The notes beneath the pieces were generated by a model that was not told the origin of the DNA, made no database searches, and worked only from the letters and a program-made list of their open reading frames with translations. Source: Microbacterium sp. LCT-H2 (GTDB lineage Bacteria > Actinomycetota > Actinomycetes > Actinomycetales > Microbacteriaceae). Taken from it: DNA of 64,000 bases. Location of the stretch: the NCBI RefSeq assembly GCF_001866135.1, contig NZ_MODW01000001.1, forward strand, positions 62,001 through 126,000, written 5' to 3'. This document shows, in pieces, positions 7,933 to 16,869 of this stretch; position 1 is the first letter of the stretch; each line of letters begins with the position of its first letter. Position numbers and translations under genes: made by a program.

Positions 7933-8718
7933 ATGCTGTCTGAGGAGACGATCGCGCAGATCGCCGCGGAGCTCGCGGAGGCCGACCGCACGCACGGGGT
8001 CATCCCGCGCATCACCGCCCGGTACCCCGAGGCGACCGTGGAGGACTCCTACGCCATCCAGGGCGTGTGGCGGGATTCGCAGGTCGCGGCTGGCCGTCGG
8101 CTGGTCGGCCGCAAGATCGGCCTGACCTCGAAGGCCATGCAGCAGGCGACGGGGATCACCGAGCCCGACTACGGCGTCATGTTCGACGACACCGTGTACG
8201 AATCCGGCGCGGAGATCCCCACGGACCACTTCTCCAACGTCCGCATCGAGGTCGAGCTCGCGTTCGTGCTCAAGGAGCCGCTGGAGGGCCCCGACTGCAC
8301 GCTGGAGGATGCCCTCGCCGCGATCGACTACGCCGTGCCGGCCCTCGAGGTGCTGAACTCGCACATCGAGCTCGAGGGCCGCACGATCGTCGACACCATC
8401 AGCGACAACGCCGCGTACGGGGCGATGGTGCTGGGGACGGTGCGCAAGCGCCCGGACGAGATCGACCTGCGGTGGGTGCCCGGCGTGCTGTCGCGCAACG
8501 GGGAGATCGAGGAGACCGGCGTCGCGGCCGGGGTGCTCGGCCACCCCGCCACCGGGGTCGCGTGGCTCGCGAACAAGTTCCATCAGCACGGCGCGCGTCT
8601 GGAGGCGGGCGAGATCATCCTGGCAGGATCGTTCACACGCCCGATGTGGGTGTCGCGCGGCGACGAGGTGCTGTGCGACTTCGGACCGATGGGGACCATC
8701 ACATGCCGCTTCGTCTAG
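7933..8718 (+). CDS. hpaH: 2-oxo-hept-4-ene-1,7-dioate hydratase
   Basis: A 261-residue member of the hydratase/decarboxylase family (MhpD/HpaH group). It adds water to 2-oxohept-4-ene-1,7-dioate, giving 4-hydroxy-2-oxoheptanedioate for the aldolase. Family features include [31 protein letters not shown], the metal-binding segment [18 protein letters not shown], and [17 protein letters not shown]. The length matches the family (about 265). The 3' end overlaps hpaI by 16 nt, so the two are coupled. It is the fourth enzyme of the same catabolic operon, which supports HpaH over MhpD. Confidence 0.94.
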   Translation: MLSEETIAQIAAELAEADRTHGVIPRITARYPEATVEDSYAIQGVWRDSQVAAGRRLVGRKIGLTSKAMQQATGITEPDYGVMFDDTVYESGAEIPTDHFSNVRIEVELAFVLKEPLEGPDCTLEDALAAIDYAVPALEVLNSHIELEGRTIVDTISDNAAYGAMVLGTVRKRPDEIDLRWVPGVLSRNGEIEETGVAAGVLGHPATGVAWLANKFHQHGARLEAGEIILAGSFTRPMWVSRGDEVLCDFGPMGTITCRFV

Positions 8719-9506
8719 ATCCGTCCTTCCGCGCGCAGTTGGCGGACTCCGACCACCCGTTCGTGGGAATGTGGGTGTGCTCCGGCAGCCCGCTGCTGGC
8801 CGAGGTCGCGGCGGGTTCCGGTCTGGACTGGCTGCTCATCGACATGGAGCACTCGGCGAACACGCTCGAGTCCGTGCTGACCCAGCTCCAGGCGGTCGCG
8901 GCCTATCCGATCACGCCTCTCGTCCGGGTGCCCTTCAACGATGCGGTCGCGATCAAGCAGGTGCTCGACCTCGGTGCGCAGAACCTCATCGTGCCGATGG
9001 TGTCGTCCGCCGACGAGGCCAGGGCCGCCGTGGCCGCGACCCGCTATCCCCCCGAGGGCGTCCGCGGGGTCGGCAGCGCCCTCGCCCGCAGCGCCCGCTG
9101 GAACCGCGTCGACCGCTACCTGCAGGAGTCCGCGCAGCACGTGTCGCTGACGGTGCAGATCGAGACGGCCGCGGGGGTCGAGGCCGCCGCCGACATCGCC
9201 GCGGTCGACGGGGTGGACGCGGTCTTCGTCGGCCCCTCCGACCTGTCCGCGTCGATGGGCCTGCTCGGACAGCAGACACATCCGGACGTCGTCGCCGCCG
9301 TGGAGTCGGTGTTCGCCGCGGTCCACGCCGCCGGGAAGCCGGTGGGTGTGAACGCCTTCGACCCGTCCGCCGCCGACGCGTACCTCGCGGCGGGTGCGGA
9401 CTTCGTGGCCGTCGGCGCCGACGTCGCGCTCCTCGCCCGGGCCTCCGAGGCCCTCGCCGCCCGCTTCCTCCCCCGCTCCGACGCCTCCGGCCGCCCCAGC
9501 TACTGA
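8703..9506 (+). CDS. hpaI: 4-hydroxy-2-oxoheptanedioate aldolase
   Basis: A 267-residue class II pyruvate aldolase of the HpaI/HpcH family. It splits 4-hydroxy-2-oxoheptane-1,7-dioate into pyruvate and succinate semialdehyde. Motifs are GLDWLLIDMEHSANTL (metal site and catalytic region), PLVRVPFND, LDLGAQNLIVPMV, VTLQIETAAGVEA-like VQIETAAGVEA with the metal-ligand glutamate, and VFVGPSDLSASMG. The ATG lies within the end of hpaH. A hairpin repeat begins immediately after the stop. It completes the lower pathway. No upper-pathway 4-hydroxyphenylacetate hydroxylase is seen in the window. Confidence 0.95.
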   Translation: MPLRLDPSFRAQLADSDHPFVGMWVCSGSPLLAEVAAGSGLDWLLIDMEHSANTLESVLTQLQAVAAYPITPLVRVPFNDAVAIKQVLDLGAQNLIVPMVSSADEARAAVAATRYPPEGVRGVGSALARSARWNRVDRYLQESAQHVSLTVQIETAAGVEAAADIAAVDGVDAVFVGPSDLSASMGLLGQQTHPDVVAAVESVFAAVHAAGKPVGVNAFDPSAADAYLAAGADFVAVGADVALLARASEALAARFLPRSDASGRPSY

Positions 9507-9567
9507 CTTCGAGTCGCGCACCTGGCTCCATCCGCGGCCGGAATGGGGCCATTTGCGTGATTCGAAG
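9507..9567. repeat. Hairpin repeat copy R1
   Basis: Outer arms CTTCGAGTCGCGCA (9507-9520) and TGCGTGATTCGAAG (9554-9567) flank an imperfect inner stem (TGGCTCCAT against ATGGGGCCA). It starts directly after the hpaI stop codon. It belongs with the copies at 46223, 46336 and 53928. Confidence 0.75.
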
Positions 9568-9587
9568 CGGGCGGGAAGGATGAGCCG

Positions 9588-10832
9588 GTGCACAGACTGG
9601 CGGCGACGCAGGACCGCAACTTCCGGTGGTTCTTCCTCGCGCGTGCCCTGACGCTCGTCACCGGCTCGATGTCGGCCATCGCCCTGGCGTTCGCGGTGCT
9701 CGAGATCGACAACGACGCCCGGTCGCTCTCGATCGTGCTCGCGGCCTTCACGATCAGCAACATCGTGTTCGTCCTGTTCGGAGGGGTCGTCGCCGACCGC
9801 CTCCCCCGCGCCCTCATCATCCAGTCCTGCTACGTCGTGGACATCGTGTCGGTCGGGGCGATGGCCGCTCTGCTGTTCACCGGCACGGCCACGGTCCCGC
9901 TCCTCGCCGTGCTCTCCGCGATCAACGGCGCCTCGTCCGCGTTCGTGCTCCCCGCGATGCAGGGCATCATCCCGCAGCTGACCACCCCCGCGCACCTCCA
10001 GCAGGCGAACGCGATGCTGTCGTTCGTCCGCTCGGCCGTCACGATCGGCGGCCCGGTCATCGCCGGGGTCCTGGTGGCCACCGCGGGACCCGCGTGGGCC
10101 ATGGTCGTGCAGGCGGCGGGGTGGCTGCTCGCGATCCCGGTCCTCGCGCTCGTGAAGCTCCCGCCGCCCGCGGCCTCCGGCGGCACCACGATGTTCCACG
10201 ACCTCCGGGTCGGGTGGCACGAGTTCTGGAGCCGCTCCTGGCTGTGGACCATCGTGCTGGCCTTCATGATCATGAACGCGATCCACGTGGGTGCCTGGGG
10301 CGTCGTCGGTCCGTACATCGCGAAGAACGACGATCGCCTCGGCATCTCCGGCTGGGGGTGGGTCGTGAGCGCGGAGGGCGCGGGGGTCCTGGTGATGACC
10401 CTGCTGCTGATGTGGTTCCCGCTCCGCCGGCCCCTGCGCTACGGGATGATCGGGATGGCGGCGTTCGCGCTGCCGCTCACCCTCCTCGGCGTGCATCCGG
10501 CCGTGGTCCTGCTGGCAATGGCGGCGTTCATCGCCGGAGCCGGGGCCGAGGTCTTCGCGACCGGCTGGAACCTCGCGATGATGGAGAACATCCCCGGGGA
10601 GAAGCTCTCGCGGGTCGCGAGCTACGACATGCTCGGCAGCTTCGTCGTGATGCCCATCGGCACGCTCGTGTACGGCTGGCTCGTGACGCACGCGGAGCCG
10701 GCCGCCGTGCTCACCACCTCCGCGGTCCTCTACGCGGCGATCGCCCTGGTGACGCTGCTCGTCCCCGCGGTGTGGCGGATGGGGCGGCCCGCGGCGGCCG
10801 TCCCGGAGCGCGCGGGAGTGGCGGATTCATAG
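9588..10832 (+). CDS. MFS transporter, MFS_3-type exporter
   Basis: A 414-residue major facilitator with about 12 membrane segments. The N-terminus (RNFRWFFLARALTLVTGSM) and the loop GGVVADRLPRALIIQSCYV resemble the MFS_3/enterobactin-exporter group, whose members export siderophores or drugs. The GTG start at 9588 follows GGAAGGA with proper spacing. It lies 81 nt after hpaI, behind the hairpin repeat, so it is likely a separate unit from the catabolic operon. The substrate is unknown. A GTG start and short spacing to the next gene leave its downstream transcription unclear. Confidence 0.8.
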   Translation: MHRLAATQDRNFRWFFLARALTLVTGSMSAIALAFAVLEIDNDARSLSIVLAAFTISNIVFVLFGGVVADRLPRALIIQSCYVVDIVSVGAMAALLFTGTATVPLLAVLSAINGASSAFVLPAMQGIIPQLTTPAHLQQANAMLSFVRSAVTIGGPVIAGVLVATAGPAWAMVVQAAGWLLAIPVLALVKLPPPAASGGTTMFHDLRVGWHEFWSRSWLWTIVLAFMIMNAIHVGAWGVVGPYIAKNDDRLGISGWGWVVSAEGAGVLVMTLLLMWFPLRRPLRYGMIGMAAFALPLTLLGVHPAVVLLAMAAFIAGAGAEVFATGWNLAMMENIPGEKLSRVASYDMLGSFVVMPIGTLVYGWLVTHAEPAAVLTTSAVLYAAIALVTLLVPAVWRMGRPAAAVPERAGVADS

Positions 10833-10854
10833 CAATCCCGGCGAGACTGTGGGC

Positions 10855-11566
10855 ATGACCTTCCCCCCGCTGCAGCCCCTCGCCGACCGTGCCGCCCTCT
10901 TCACCGCGCTCCGCCAGGACGCCCTCTCCGCGGCCGCCGACGCCCTCGGCGAGCACCGGTGGGACGCCGACCTCGCGGCGGGGACGCTGACCTTCACCGC
11001 GAACGACGACCCGACCCGGCAGCTCGTGACCCGCGCGCACCTCATCGCCACGATCGCCCCCGGCCCGCGCTCGCTGCTGTGGGCCTGGGCGCACCCCCAG
11101 GGCGACCCTCAGGGTGTCGCAGCGCAGCTCCGCGCGTACGGCGAGCAGCACGGGATCGCCGAGCTCACCGCCCCCGAGGTCCCGTTCCCGGCCGATGCCG
11201 CGGGCGACGCGGACTGGATCGCCCGCGCGGCGCACACGATCGGCGGCGTGGCGGTGGAGCTCACCGGACTACTCGGCTCCCGTCGACGGCGGCACCCGCG
11301 CGGTGTTCCTGCTCGACGCCCCGCTCGCCCCGCTCACGGTCGCCGACACGGTGGTGGCCCTGCCCCGCACCCTCGCGCAGACGCCCCTCCCCGACGCCCG
11401 CACGGCGGTCTGGGACCTCGCGCGTCTCGCCGGCTGGACCCTCACCTGGACGGACGAGTCCTTCTCCGGCGCCACGGTGACGGACGCCTCGGGCACCGCG
11501 ACGATCCGCTTCGACGAGCAGGCCCGGATCAGCGGCGTGGAGAGCTCACTGCACGGCCAGGGCTGA
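10855..11566 (+). pseudogene. DUF6882-like gene with a frameshift
   Basis: Two reading frames together encode one DUF6882-like cytoplasmic protein of about 237 residues. The first frame (10855 to about 11266) gives MTFPPLQPLADRAALF, LGEHRWDADLAAGTLTFTA, LLWAWAHPQG and HTIGGVAVELT. The second frame (about 11267 to 11566) continues with DYSAPVDGGTRAVFLLDAPL and ends SSLHGQG. The switch at about 11266 needs one base to be skipped (ACC-G-GAC). No slippery heptamer is obvious. Staying in the first frame would run to 11625 with a low-complexity arginine-rich tail. A real mutation or a sequencing error are both possible. The family's function is unknown. Confidence 0.65.
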
Positions 11567-11579
11567 GTCCGCGGAAACG

Positions 11580-11622
11580 CACGAACGCCGCAGGGATCAC
11601 GAGGATCCCTGCGGCGTTCGTG
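11580..11622. terminator. Bidirectional terminator before folD
   Basis: A perfect 19-bp stem (CACGAACGCCGCAGGGATC and its complement) with a 5-nt loop lies between the convergent DUF6882-like gene and folD. It is the strongest hairpin of its kind in the window. Confidence 0.85.
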
Positions 11623-11646
11623 TGAATCTGCGACGCGGCGCGGAGG

Positions 11647-12525
11647 TCAGACCGTCCGCTCGGCCGCCTCGACGACGTTGGTCATGAGCAGGGCGACGGT
11701 CATCGGCCCCACCCCTCCCGGATTCGGCGACAGGTACCCGGCGACCTCGGCGACCTCGGGAGCGACGTCGCCGAAGACGAGGTTCTTCCCGGTCTCCGGA
11801 TCGGTCTCGCGGGTGACCCCCACGTCCAGCACCGCGGCTCCGGGCTTGACGTCCTCGGCGCGGATGAGGTGCTTCACGCCGGCCGCCGCCACGATCACGT
11901 CGGCCTCGCGGAGGTAACGCGGCATGTCGACCGTGCCGGTGTGCGTCAGCGTGACCGTGGCGTTGAGGTCGCGACGGGTCAGCAGCAGCCCGATCGAACG
12001 CCCGATCGTGACACCGCGACCGACGACCACGACGTGCTTGCCTTTGAGGTCGTAGCCGCCTCGCAGCAGCAGCTCGATGACCCCGCGCGGGGTGCACGGC
12101 AGCGGCGTGTGGATCGGCGCGTTGACGTTGAGGACGAGGCGCCCGAGGTTGGTCGGGTGCAGCCCGTCCGCGTCCTTCGCCGGATCGATCCGCTCCAGGA
12201 TCGCGTCGGTGTCGAGGTGCTTCGGCAGCGGCAGCTGCACGATGTACCCGTGGCAGGCGGGATCGGCGTTGAGCTCGTCGATCAGCGCCTCGACGTCGGC
12301 CTGGGTGGCGTCAGCCGGCAGCTCGCGCTGGATCGAGTTCATCCCGATCGCCTCGGACTGCCGGTGCTTCATGCCCACGTAGAGCTGCGAGGCGGGGTCG
12401 GCTCCCACCAGCACCGTGGCGATGCCGGGGGTGACGCCCTTCTCCTTCAGCGCAGCGACCCGCTCCGTCAGCTCGGCGCGGATCTCGGCCGCCGCCGCCT
12501 TGCCGTCGAGGACGACCGCGGTCAC
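11647..12525 (-). CDS. folD: Bifunctional methylenetetrahydrofolate dehydrogenase/cyclohydrolase
   Basis: A 292-residue FolD. It interconverts 5,10-methylene-THF, methenyl-THF and 10-formyl-THF in the cytoplasm with NADP. Family motifs: [22 protein letters not shown] with the catalytic lysine region, [22 protein letters not shown], the nucleotide site [17 protein letters not shown], and the C-terminal [14 protein letters not shown]. The GTG start overlaps the glyA stop by 4 nt, so it is the second gene of the riboswitch-controlled glyA-folD operon. It supplies one-carbon units for PurN and PurH, also encoded in this window. Confidence 0.97.
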   Translation of the reverse strand: MTAVVLDGKAAAAEIRAELTERVAALKEKGVTPGIATVLVGADPASQLYVGMKHRQSEAIGMNSIQRELPADATQADVEALIDELNADPACHGYIVQLPLPKHLDTDAILERIDPAKDADGLHPTNLGRLVLNVNAPIHTPLPCTPRGVIELLLRGGYDLKGKHVVVVGRGVTIGRSIGLLLTRRDLNATVTLTHTGTVDMPRYLREADVIVAAAGVKHLIRAEDVKPGAAVLDVGVTRETDPETGKNLVFGDVAPEVAEVAGYLSPNPGGVGPMTVALLMTNVVEAAERTV

Positions 12526-13796
12526 TGCTGCAGGTCCGGGTAGAGCGGGAAGGCCGCGGCGAGCGCGTCCACGCGGGCGCGGAGCGCCTCGATGTCGGCA
12601 CCGGGGAGCAGCGCGAGGGCGATGATGTCGGCCACCTCCGTGAACTCGGCGTCGCCGAAGCCGCGGGTCGCGAGCGCGGGCGTGCCGATGCGCAGGCCCG
12701 AGGTCACCATCGGCGGACGCGGGTCGTTCGGCACGGCGTTGCGGTTCACGGTGATGTGGATGTCGTGGAGGAGGTCCTCCGCCTGCTTGCCGTCGATCTC
12801 GGCGTCGCGGAGGTCGACGAGCACGAGGTGCACGTCCGTGCCGCCCGAGCGCACGGCGATGCCCGCGTCCTTCACGTCCTGCTGCGACAGGCGCTCGGCG
12901 ATGAGCTTCGCCCCGCGCAGCACGCGCTCCTGGCGCTCCTTGAACTCCGGCGTGCCGGCGAGCTTGAAGGCGGTCGCCTTCGCCGCGATCACGTGCATGA
13001 GCGGACCGCCCTGCTGACCGGGGAAGACCGCGGTGTTGATCTTCTTGGCGAGGTCGGCGTCGTTGGTGAGGATGAAGCCCGAGCGCGGGCCGCCGATGGT
13101 CTTGTGCACGGTCGAGGACACGACGTGCGCGTGCGGCACCGGGTTGGGGTGCAGGCCGGCGGCGACGAGGCCGGCGAAGTGCGCCATGTCGACCCAGAGG
13201 ATCGCGCCCACCTCGTCGGCGATGGCACGGAACGCGGCGAAGTCCATCGTCCGGGGGTAGGCGGACCACCCGGCGATGATGACGGTGGGCTTGTGCTCGA
13301 TGGCGAGGCGGCGGACCTCGTCCATGTCGATCGTCGAGGTCTCGGCGTCGACCCCGTAGGCCACGATGTCGTACAGGCGGCCGGAGAAGTTAATCTTCAT
13401 GCCGTGCGTGAGGTGGCCGCCCTGGTCGAGCGAGAGGCCGAGCAGGGTGTCGCCGGGGCGGGCGATCGCGTGCAGGACCGCGGCGTTCGCGGACGCACCG
13501 GAGTGCGGCTGGACGTTCGCGAACTCGGCGCCGAACAGGCTCTTGGCGCGGGAGATGGCGAGCTCCTCCGCGACGTCGACCTCCTCGCAGCCGCCGTAGT
13601 AGCGGCGGCCGGGGTAGCCCTCGGCGTACTTGTTGGTGAGCACCGAGCCCTGCGACTGCAGGACCGAGATGGGGACGAAGTTCTCCGAGGCGATCATCTC
13701 GAGGAAGGTCTGCTGACGCTTCAGCTCGCGATCGAGGACCTCGGCGATCTCCGGGTCGACCTCGGACAGCGGGGCGTTGAAGTAACGGTCGGTCAT
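12522..13796 (-). CDS. glyA: Serine hydroxymethyltransferase
   Basis: A 424-residue PLP enzyme converting serine and THF to glycine and methylene-THF. Motifs include [50 protein letters not shown] and the PLP-lysine region [16 protein letters not shown]. The ATG follows AAAAGGAG (13803-13810). That Shine-Dalgarno box can pair with an upstream CCTTTT, and a ZTP riboswitch lies just before it, so control by ZMP/ZTP at translation is likely. folD follows with a 4-nt overlap. The clean promoter-riboswitch-glyA-folD arrangement links one-carbon supply to purine status. Confidence 0.97.
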   Translation of the reverse strand: MTDRYFNAPLSEVDPEIAEVLDRELKRQQTFLEMIASENFVPISVLQSQGSVLTNKYAEGYPGRRYYGGCEEVDVAEELAISRAKSLFGAEFANVQPHSGASANAAVLHAIARPGDTLLGLSLDQGGHLTHGMKINFSGRLYDIVAYGVDAETSTIDMDEVRRLAIEHKPTVIIAGWSAYPRTMDFAAFRAIADEVGAILWVDMAHFAGLVAAGLHPNPVPHAHVVSSTVHKTIGGPRSGFILTNDADLAKKINTAVFPGQQGGPLMHVIAAKATAFKLAGTPEFKERQERVLRGAKLIAERLSQQDVKDAGIAVRSGGTDVHLVLVDLRDAEIDGKQAEDLLHDIHITVNRNAVPNDPRPPMVTSGLRIGTPALATRGFGDAEFTEVADIIALALLPGADIEALRARVDALAAAFPLYPDLQQ

Positions 13797-13804
13797 GACG
13801 TGCT

Positions 13805-13829
13805 CCTTTTGACGACGGATTCGAAAAGG
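13805..13829 (-). promoter_or_regulatory. Shine-Dalgarno-sequestering hairpin of glyA
   Basis: In the glyA mRNA, CCTTTT (complement of 13824-13829) can pair with AAAAGG of the ribosome-binding site (13805-13810) across a 13-nt loop. This is a plausible translational expression platform for the adjacent ZTP riboswitch. Confidence 0.55.
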
Positions 13830-13837
13830 GTGTTCCT

Positions 13838-13914
13838 ATCGGCCCAGGCGCGCGGTCGAATTCCGTGGTCAGTCGCTCCCCGGTGGTTGTCCACCCAGAC
13901 GCCAGTCGCGACGT
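13838..13914 (-). ncRNA. ZTP (pfl) riboswitch upstream of glyA-folD
   Basis: The leader RNA contains the hallmark ZTP/ZMP aptamer elements in order: CGCGACTGGCG, a hairpin GGGTGGACAACCACC, GGGGAGCGACTG, a linker, and the conserved 3' pseudoknot strand GCGCCTGGGCC. pfl-class riboswitches bind ZMP/ZTP (AICAR phosphates) that build up when 10-formyl-THF is short. They usually control glyA, folD or purH, which matches here. A TATGCT -10 element (complement of 13920-13925) would start transcription at the aptamer's 5' edge. Confidence 0.93.
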
Positions 13915-13919
13915 CTACG

Positions 13920-13925
13920 AGCATA
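13920..13925 (-). promoter_or_regulatory. -10 element of glyA-folD operon
   Basis: TATGCT on the minus strand lies 6-7 bp before the 5' edge of the ZTP aptamer, so the transcript would begin with the riboswitch. I see no convincing -35. Confidence 0.55.
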
Positions 13926-14024
13926 GCCGATGCGCGACGCCGCGCACGCGGTCGTTTCGAGCGTCATACCCGCCGTCTGCAGAATCGTTTCGATCCCCCT
14001 GTTCCCTTGCGGCGTTTCGACGGC

Positions 14025-14030
14025 TAGGTT
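14025..14030 (+). promoter_or_regulatory. -10 element of a probable leaderless GH20 transcript
   Basis: TAGGTT is followed by exactly 6 nt and then the ATG at 14037, with no ribosome-binding site. The same layout recurs at several genes in the window and suggests leaderless mRNA. Confidence 0.6.
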
Positions 14031-14036
14031 TTGTTC

Positions 14037-15548
14037 ATGGTCCTACCTCTTGATCTGCCCCTCGTCCCCGCTCCGGTGTCCGCGAAGGCCAGGGAGGGAC
14101 GTCTGCCGCTCGCCGCGACGACGCGCGTGCTCGGCTCCTCCCCCGCCGCCGGACAGCTGATCGACGCCGTCGAACGCCGCACCGGTCTCCGCCTCACCGC
14201 GGTGGACTCCGGCCCCGCCGAGATCGAGCTGTTCGTCGACGCGGCCTCGTCCGCGCCGGAGGGCTACACGCTCGAGGTCGGCGACCGCGCCATCCTCATC
14301 GGCGCCGACGAGGCGGGGCTCTTCTACGGGGTCCAGACGCTGCTGCAGCTGCTCCGGGAGGACGACGCCGGCTGGGCGCTGCTCCGCGCCGACATCGCGG
14401 ACGCCCCGCGCTTCGCCCGCCGGGGCGTGATGCTCGACGTGGCGCGGCACTTCTTCGGCGTCGACGACGTGAAGCGGTTCATCGACAGCACCAGCGCACT
14501 GAAGTTCAACCACCTGCACCTGCACCTCACCGACGACCAGGGCTGGCGCGTGCACATCGACTCCTGGCCGCTGCTCACCGAGCGGGCCGCCGCCACCGCG
14601 GCCGACGGCGCCCCCGGCGGCTTCTACACCAAGGACGACTATCGCGAGATCGTGGCGTACGCGGCCGCGCGCCACATGATCGTGATCCCCGAGATCGACC
14701 TTCCCGGCCACACCCACGCGATCGGCGTGGCCTACCCGGAGCTGGTCGAGGCCCCGGTCCTGAACGACGCGCTGATCGCCCAGTCCGAGCAGCTCGGCCA
14801 GCCGCTCCCCGTGGCCGGTGAGCCCTACCTGGGCTGGGGCGTCGGGCACTCCAGTGTGCGCATCCACGAGGAGGAGACGTATCGGTTCGTCCGCGACGTG
14901 GTCCGCGAGCTCGCCGAGATGACCCCGGGGCCCTACATCCACATCGGCGGCGACGAGTCCCTCGGCACACCGCAGGCCGACTTCGACCTCTTCGCGGAGC
15001 GCGCGACGGCGATCGTCGTCGAGGAGGGCAAGACCCCGGTCGCGTGGCACGAGATGGGGTCGGCGGCCGGCATCGCCCGCGGCACGATCGGCCAGTACTG
15101 GGGCATGACGACGCCGACGGGCACGCACGCCGAGGAGGCCGTGCACTTCGTCGAGCGCGGCGGAGCCCTGATCATGTCGGCGGCGGACGCGACCTATCTC
15201 GACATGAAGTACACCGCCGAGTTCCCGCTCGGCCTCACCTGGGCCGCGATCATCGACGTCCGTCGCGCGTACGAGTGGGAGCCGACCGCCGTGCTCGCCG
15301 TGCCGGACGAGGCGATCCTCGGCATCGAGGCGCCCTTGTGGTCCGAGACCACCCGCACGCTCGACGAGGTGGAGCAGCTCGTGTTCCCCCGAGCCGCCGC
15401 GCAGGCCGAGATCGCGTGGTCGCCGCGCGAAGGCGTGGGCCGCACGTGGGAGTCCTTCCGCGCCCGGGTCGGCACCCTCGCGCCGCTGTGGAAGGCTGAG
15501 GGGGTCGATTTCCACCCCGTCCCCGAGATCCCCTGGAGCGCCCGTTGA
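14037..15548 (+). CDS. Beta-N-acetylhexosaminidase, GH20
   Basis: A 503-residue GH20 glycosidase. An N-terminal GH20b-type domain (about residues 10-125) precedes the catalytic barrel. Motifs: RGVMLDVARHFF, HLHLTDDQGWRVHI, VIPEIDLPGHTHA, and the catalytic pair Asp306-Glu307 in HIGGDES, using substrate-assisted catalysis through the 2-acetamido group. It releases terminal GlcNAc or GalNAc from chitin or cell-wall oligosaccharides. No signal peptide is evident, so imported oligosaccharides are the likely substrate. ATG at 14037 is chosen over a TTG six bases upstream because of the leaderless -10 spacing. The stop overlaps nagA by 4 nt, tying hydrolysis to amino-sugar catabolism. Confidence 0.93.
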   Translation: MVLPLDLPLVPAPVSAKAREGRLPLAATTRVLGSSPAAGQLIDAVERRTGLRLTAVDSGPAEIELFVDAASSAPEGYTLEVGDRAILIGADEAGLFYGVQTLLQLLREDDAGWALLRADIADAPRFARRGVMLDVARHFFGVDDVKRFIDSTSALKFNHLHLHLTDDQGWRVHIDSWPLLTERAAATAADGAPGGFYTKDDYREIVAYAAARHMIVIPEIDLPGHTHAIGVAYPELVEAPVLNDALIAQSEQLGQPLPVAGEPYLGWGVGHSSVRIHEEETYRFVRDVVRELAEMTPGPYIHIGGDESLGTPQADFDLFAERATAIVVEEGKTPVAWHEMGSAAGIARGTIGQYWGMTTPTGTHAEEAVHFVERGGALIMSAADATYLDMKYTAEFPLGLTWAAIIDVRRAYEWEPTAVLAVPDEAILGIEAPLWSETTRTLDEVEQLVFPRAAAQAEIAWSPREGVGRTWESFRARVGTLAPLWKAEGVDFHPVPEIPWSAR

Positions 15549-16717
15549 AGACCCTCTCCTCCGCGACCGGTTCCCTGGTCATCCACTCCGTCCGCCTCGT
15601 CGACCGCGGGGAGATCGTCGAGGACGGCTGGGTGCGCATCGAGGACGGTGTCGTCGTCGCGCGCGGCACGGGGACGGATTGGGAGCCGGCGACGGAGGTC
15701 GTGGACGGCGCGGCCGTGGCGGGCCCGGGCGCGCTGCTCACGCCGGGCTTCGTCGACATCCACGGTCACGGCGGAGCGGGCGCGGCGTACGACGACGGCG
15801 TGGACGCCATTCGTACCGGACGGGATCTGCACCGCGAGCACGGCACCACCAGGGCCGTGATCTCGCTCGTCACCGGCACGATGGACGACCTCACCCGCAG
15901 CGTCGCCCTGATCGCCGCCCTGACCAGAACCGATGCGGACGTGCTCGGCTCGCACCTGGAGGGGCCGTTCCTCGACCCGGGGCACCACGGCGCGCATGAG
16001 CCCTCGCTGCTGCGGCACCCCCTCCCGGCCGATGTCGCCCGTCTCCTGGAGGCCGGAGAAGGCACCGTCCGTCAGGTCACCATCGCCCCGGAACTCCCGG
16101 GCGGGATCGACGCTGTCCGTCAGATCGTCGCGTCGGGCGCTGCGGCAGCGGTGGGGCACACCGACGCCGACGCCGCCATGGCCGTCGCCGCCTTCGAGGC
16201 CGGCGCCTCGCTGCTGACCCACGCGTTCAACGCGATGCCGGGGATCCACCACCGCGCACCCGGACCGGTGCTGGCTGCAGCCGCCGACCATCGGGTGATC
16301 CTGGAGGCCATCGCCGACGACGTGCACCTCGACCCGCACGTCGTCAAGCTCGTGTTCGACGCGGCGCCGCACCGCGTGGCGCTCATCACCGACGCCATGG
16401 CCGCGGCCGGGAGCGCCGACGGCACGTACGACCTCGGTGCGGTGAAGGTCACCGTCGAGAACGGCGTGGCCCGCGCGGACGACACCGGCTCGATCGCCGG
16501 TTCCACCCTGACCCAGGACGTCGCGCTGCAGCGAGCGGTGGCGGCGGGCGTCCCCCTTGCGGAGGCCGTGCGGGCGCTCACGGAGACCCCGGCCCGCGCG
16601 ATCGGACGCGAGGCGCACCTCGGCGCGCTGCGGTCCGGCCTGCTCGGCGATGCCGTGCTCCTGGACGCGGAGCTGCGCGTCGCGCGGGTCTGGACAGGAC
16701 CGGCGCTGCCCGCCTAG
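15545..16717 (+). CDS. nagA: N-acetylglucosamine-6-phosphate deacetylase
   Basis: A 390-residue amidohydrolase converting GlcNAc-6-phosphate to glucosamine-6-phosphate and acetate. Metal and substrate motifs are GFVDIHGHGGAGAAYDDG, the metal-ligand glutamate in SHLEGPFLDPGHHGAHEP, AVGHTDADAAM, LTHAFNAMPGIHHR and the catalytic aspartate in LITDAMAAAGSADGTY. The start is a TTG that overlaps the GH20 stop (TTGA), with GGAG upstream in CCTGGAGCG. It supplies the substrate of NagB, encoded separately at 21391-22170. Length fits the family. Confidence 0.93.
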   Translation: MKTLSSATGSLVIHSVRLVDRGEIVEDGWVRIEDGVVVARGTGTDWEPATEVVDGAAVAGPGALLTPGFVDIHGHGGAGAAYDDGVDAIRTGRDLHREHGTTRAVISLVTGTMDDLTRSVALIAALTRTDADVLGSHLEGPFLDPGHHGAHEPSLLRHPLPADVARLLEAGEGTVRQVTIAPELPGGIDAVRQIVASGAAAAVGHTDADAAMAVAAFEAGASLLTHAFNAMPGIHHRAPGPVLAAAADHRVILEAIADDVHLDPHVVKLVFDAAPHRVALITDAMAAAGSADGTYDLGAVKVTVENGVARADDTGSIAGSTLTQDVALQRAVAAGVPLAEAVRALTETPARAIGREAHLGALRSGLLGDAVLLDAELRVARVWTGPALPA

Positions 16718-16768
16718 GACGACAGCGCTCCGCGCGACGCGCAGCGCTGCGGTCTCCGGTCGATCGGA

Positions 16769-16813
16769 CGAGACGGCGTCACCGGACTCCCCAGATCGGT
16801 GACGTGCGTCTCG
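16769..16813. repeat. Shared-loop hairpin A
   Basis: The stem pairs CGAGACG/CGTCTCG and CGTCACCG/CGGTGACG around a small internal loop; the terminal loop is GACTCCCCAGAT. The 13-nt string CTCCCCAGATCGG is identical in hairpin B although the stems differ. It lies 51 nt after nagA and may also end nagA transcription. Confidence 0.65.
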
Positions 16814-16820
16814 CAGGTGT

Positions 16821-16869
16821 GGGAGTGGTGGGCCGCCGTTCTCCCCAGATCGGCGGCCCATTCCCTCCC
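16821..16869. repeat. Shared-loop hairpin B
   Basis: The inner stem TGGGCCGCCG/CGGCGGCCCA plus a weaker outer GGGA/TCCC carries the terminal loop TTCTCCCCAGAT, the same loop core as hairpin A. A copy 8 nt after the first suggests a repeat family rather than two independent terminators. Confidence 0.65.

Noticed and set aside
9507..9567. Repeat R1 as an ordinary intrinsic terminator
   Set aside because: No T-run follows, and the conserved outer arms shared with distant copies show it is a repeat family; it may still affect transcription.
11567..11625. C-terminal extension of the DUF6882-like protein in its first frame
   Set aside because: That frame runs through the terminator hairpin and is arginine-rich without homology; the second frame carries the conserved end.
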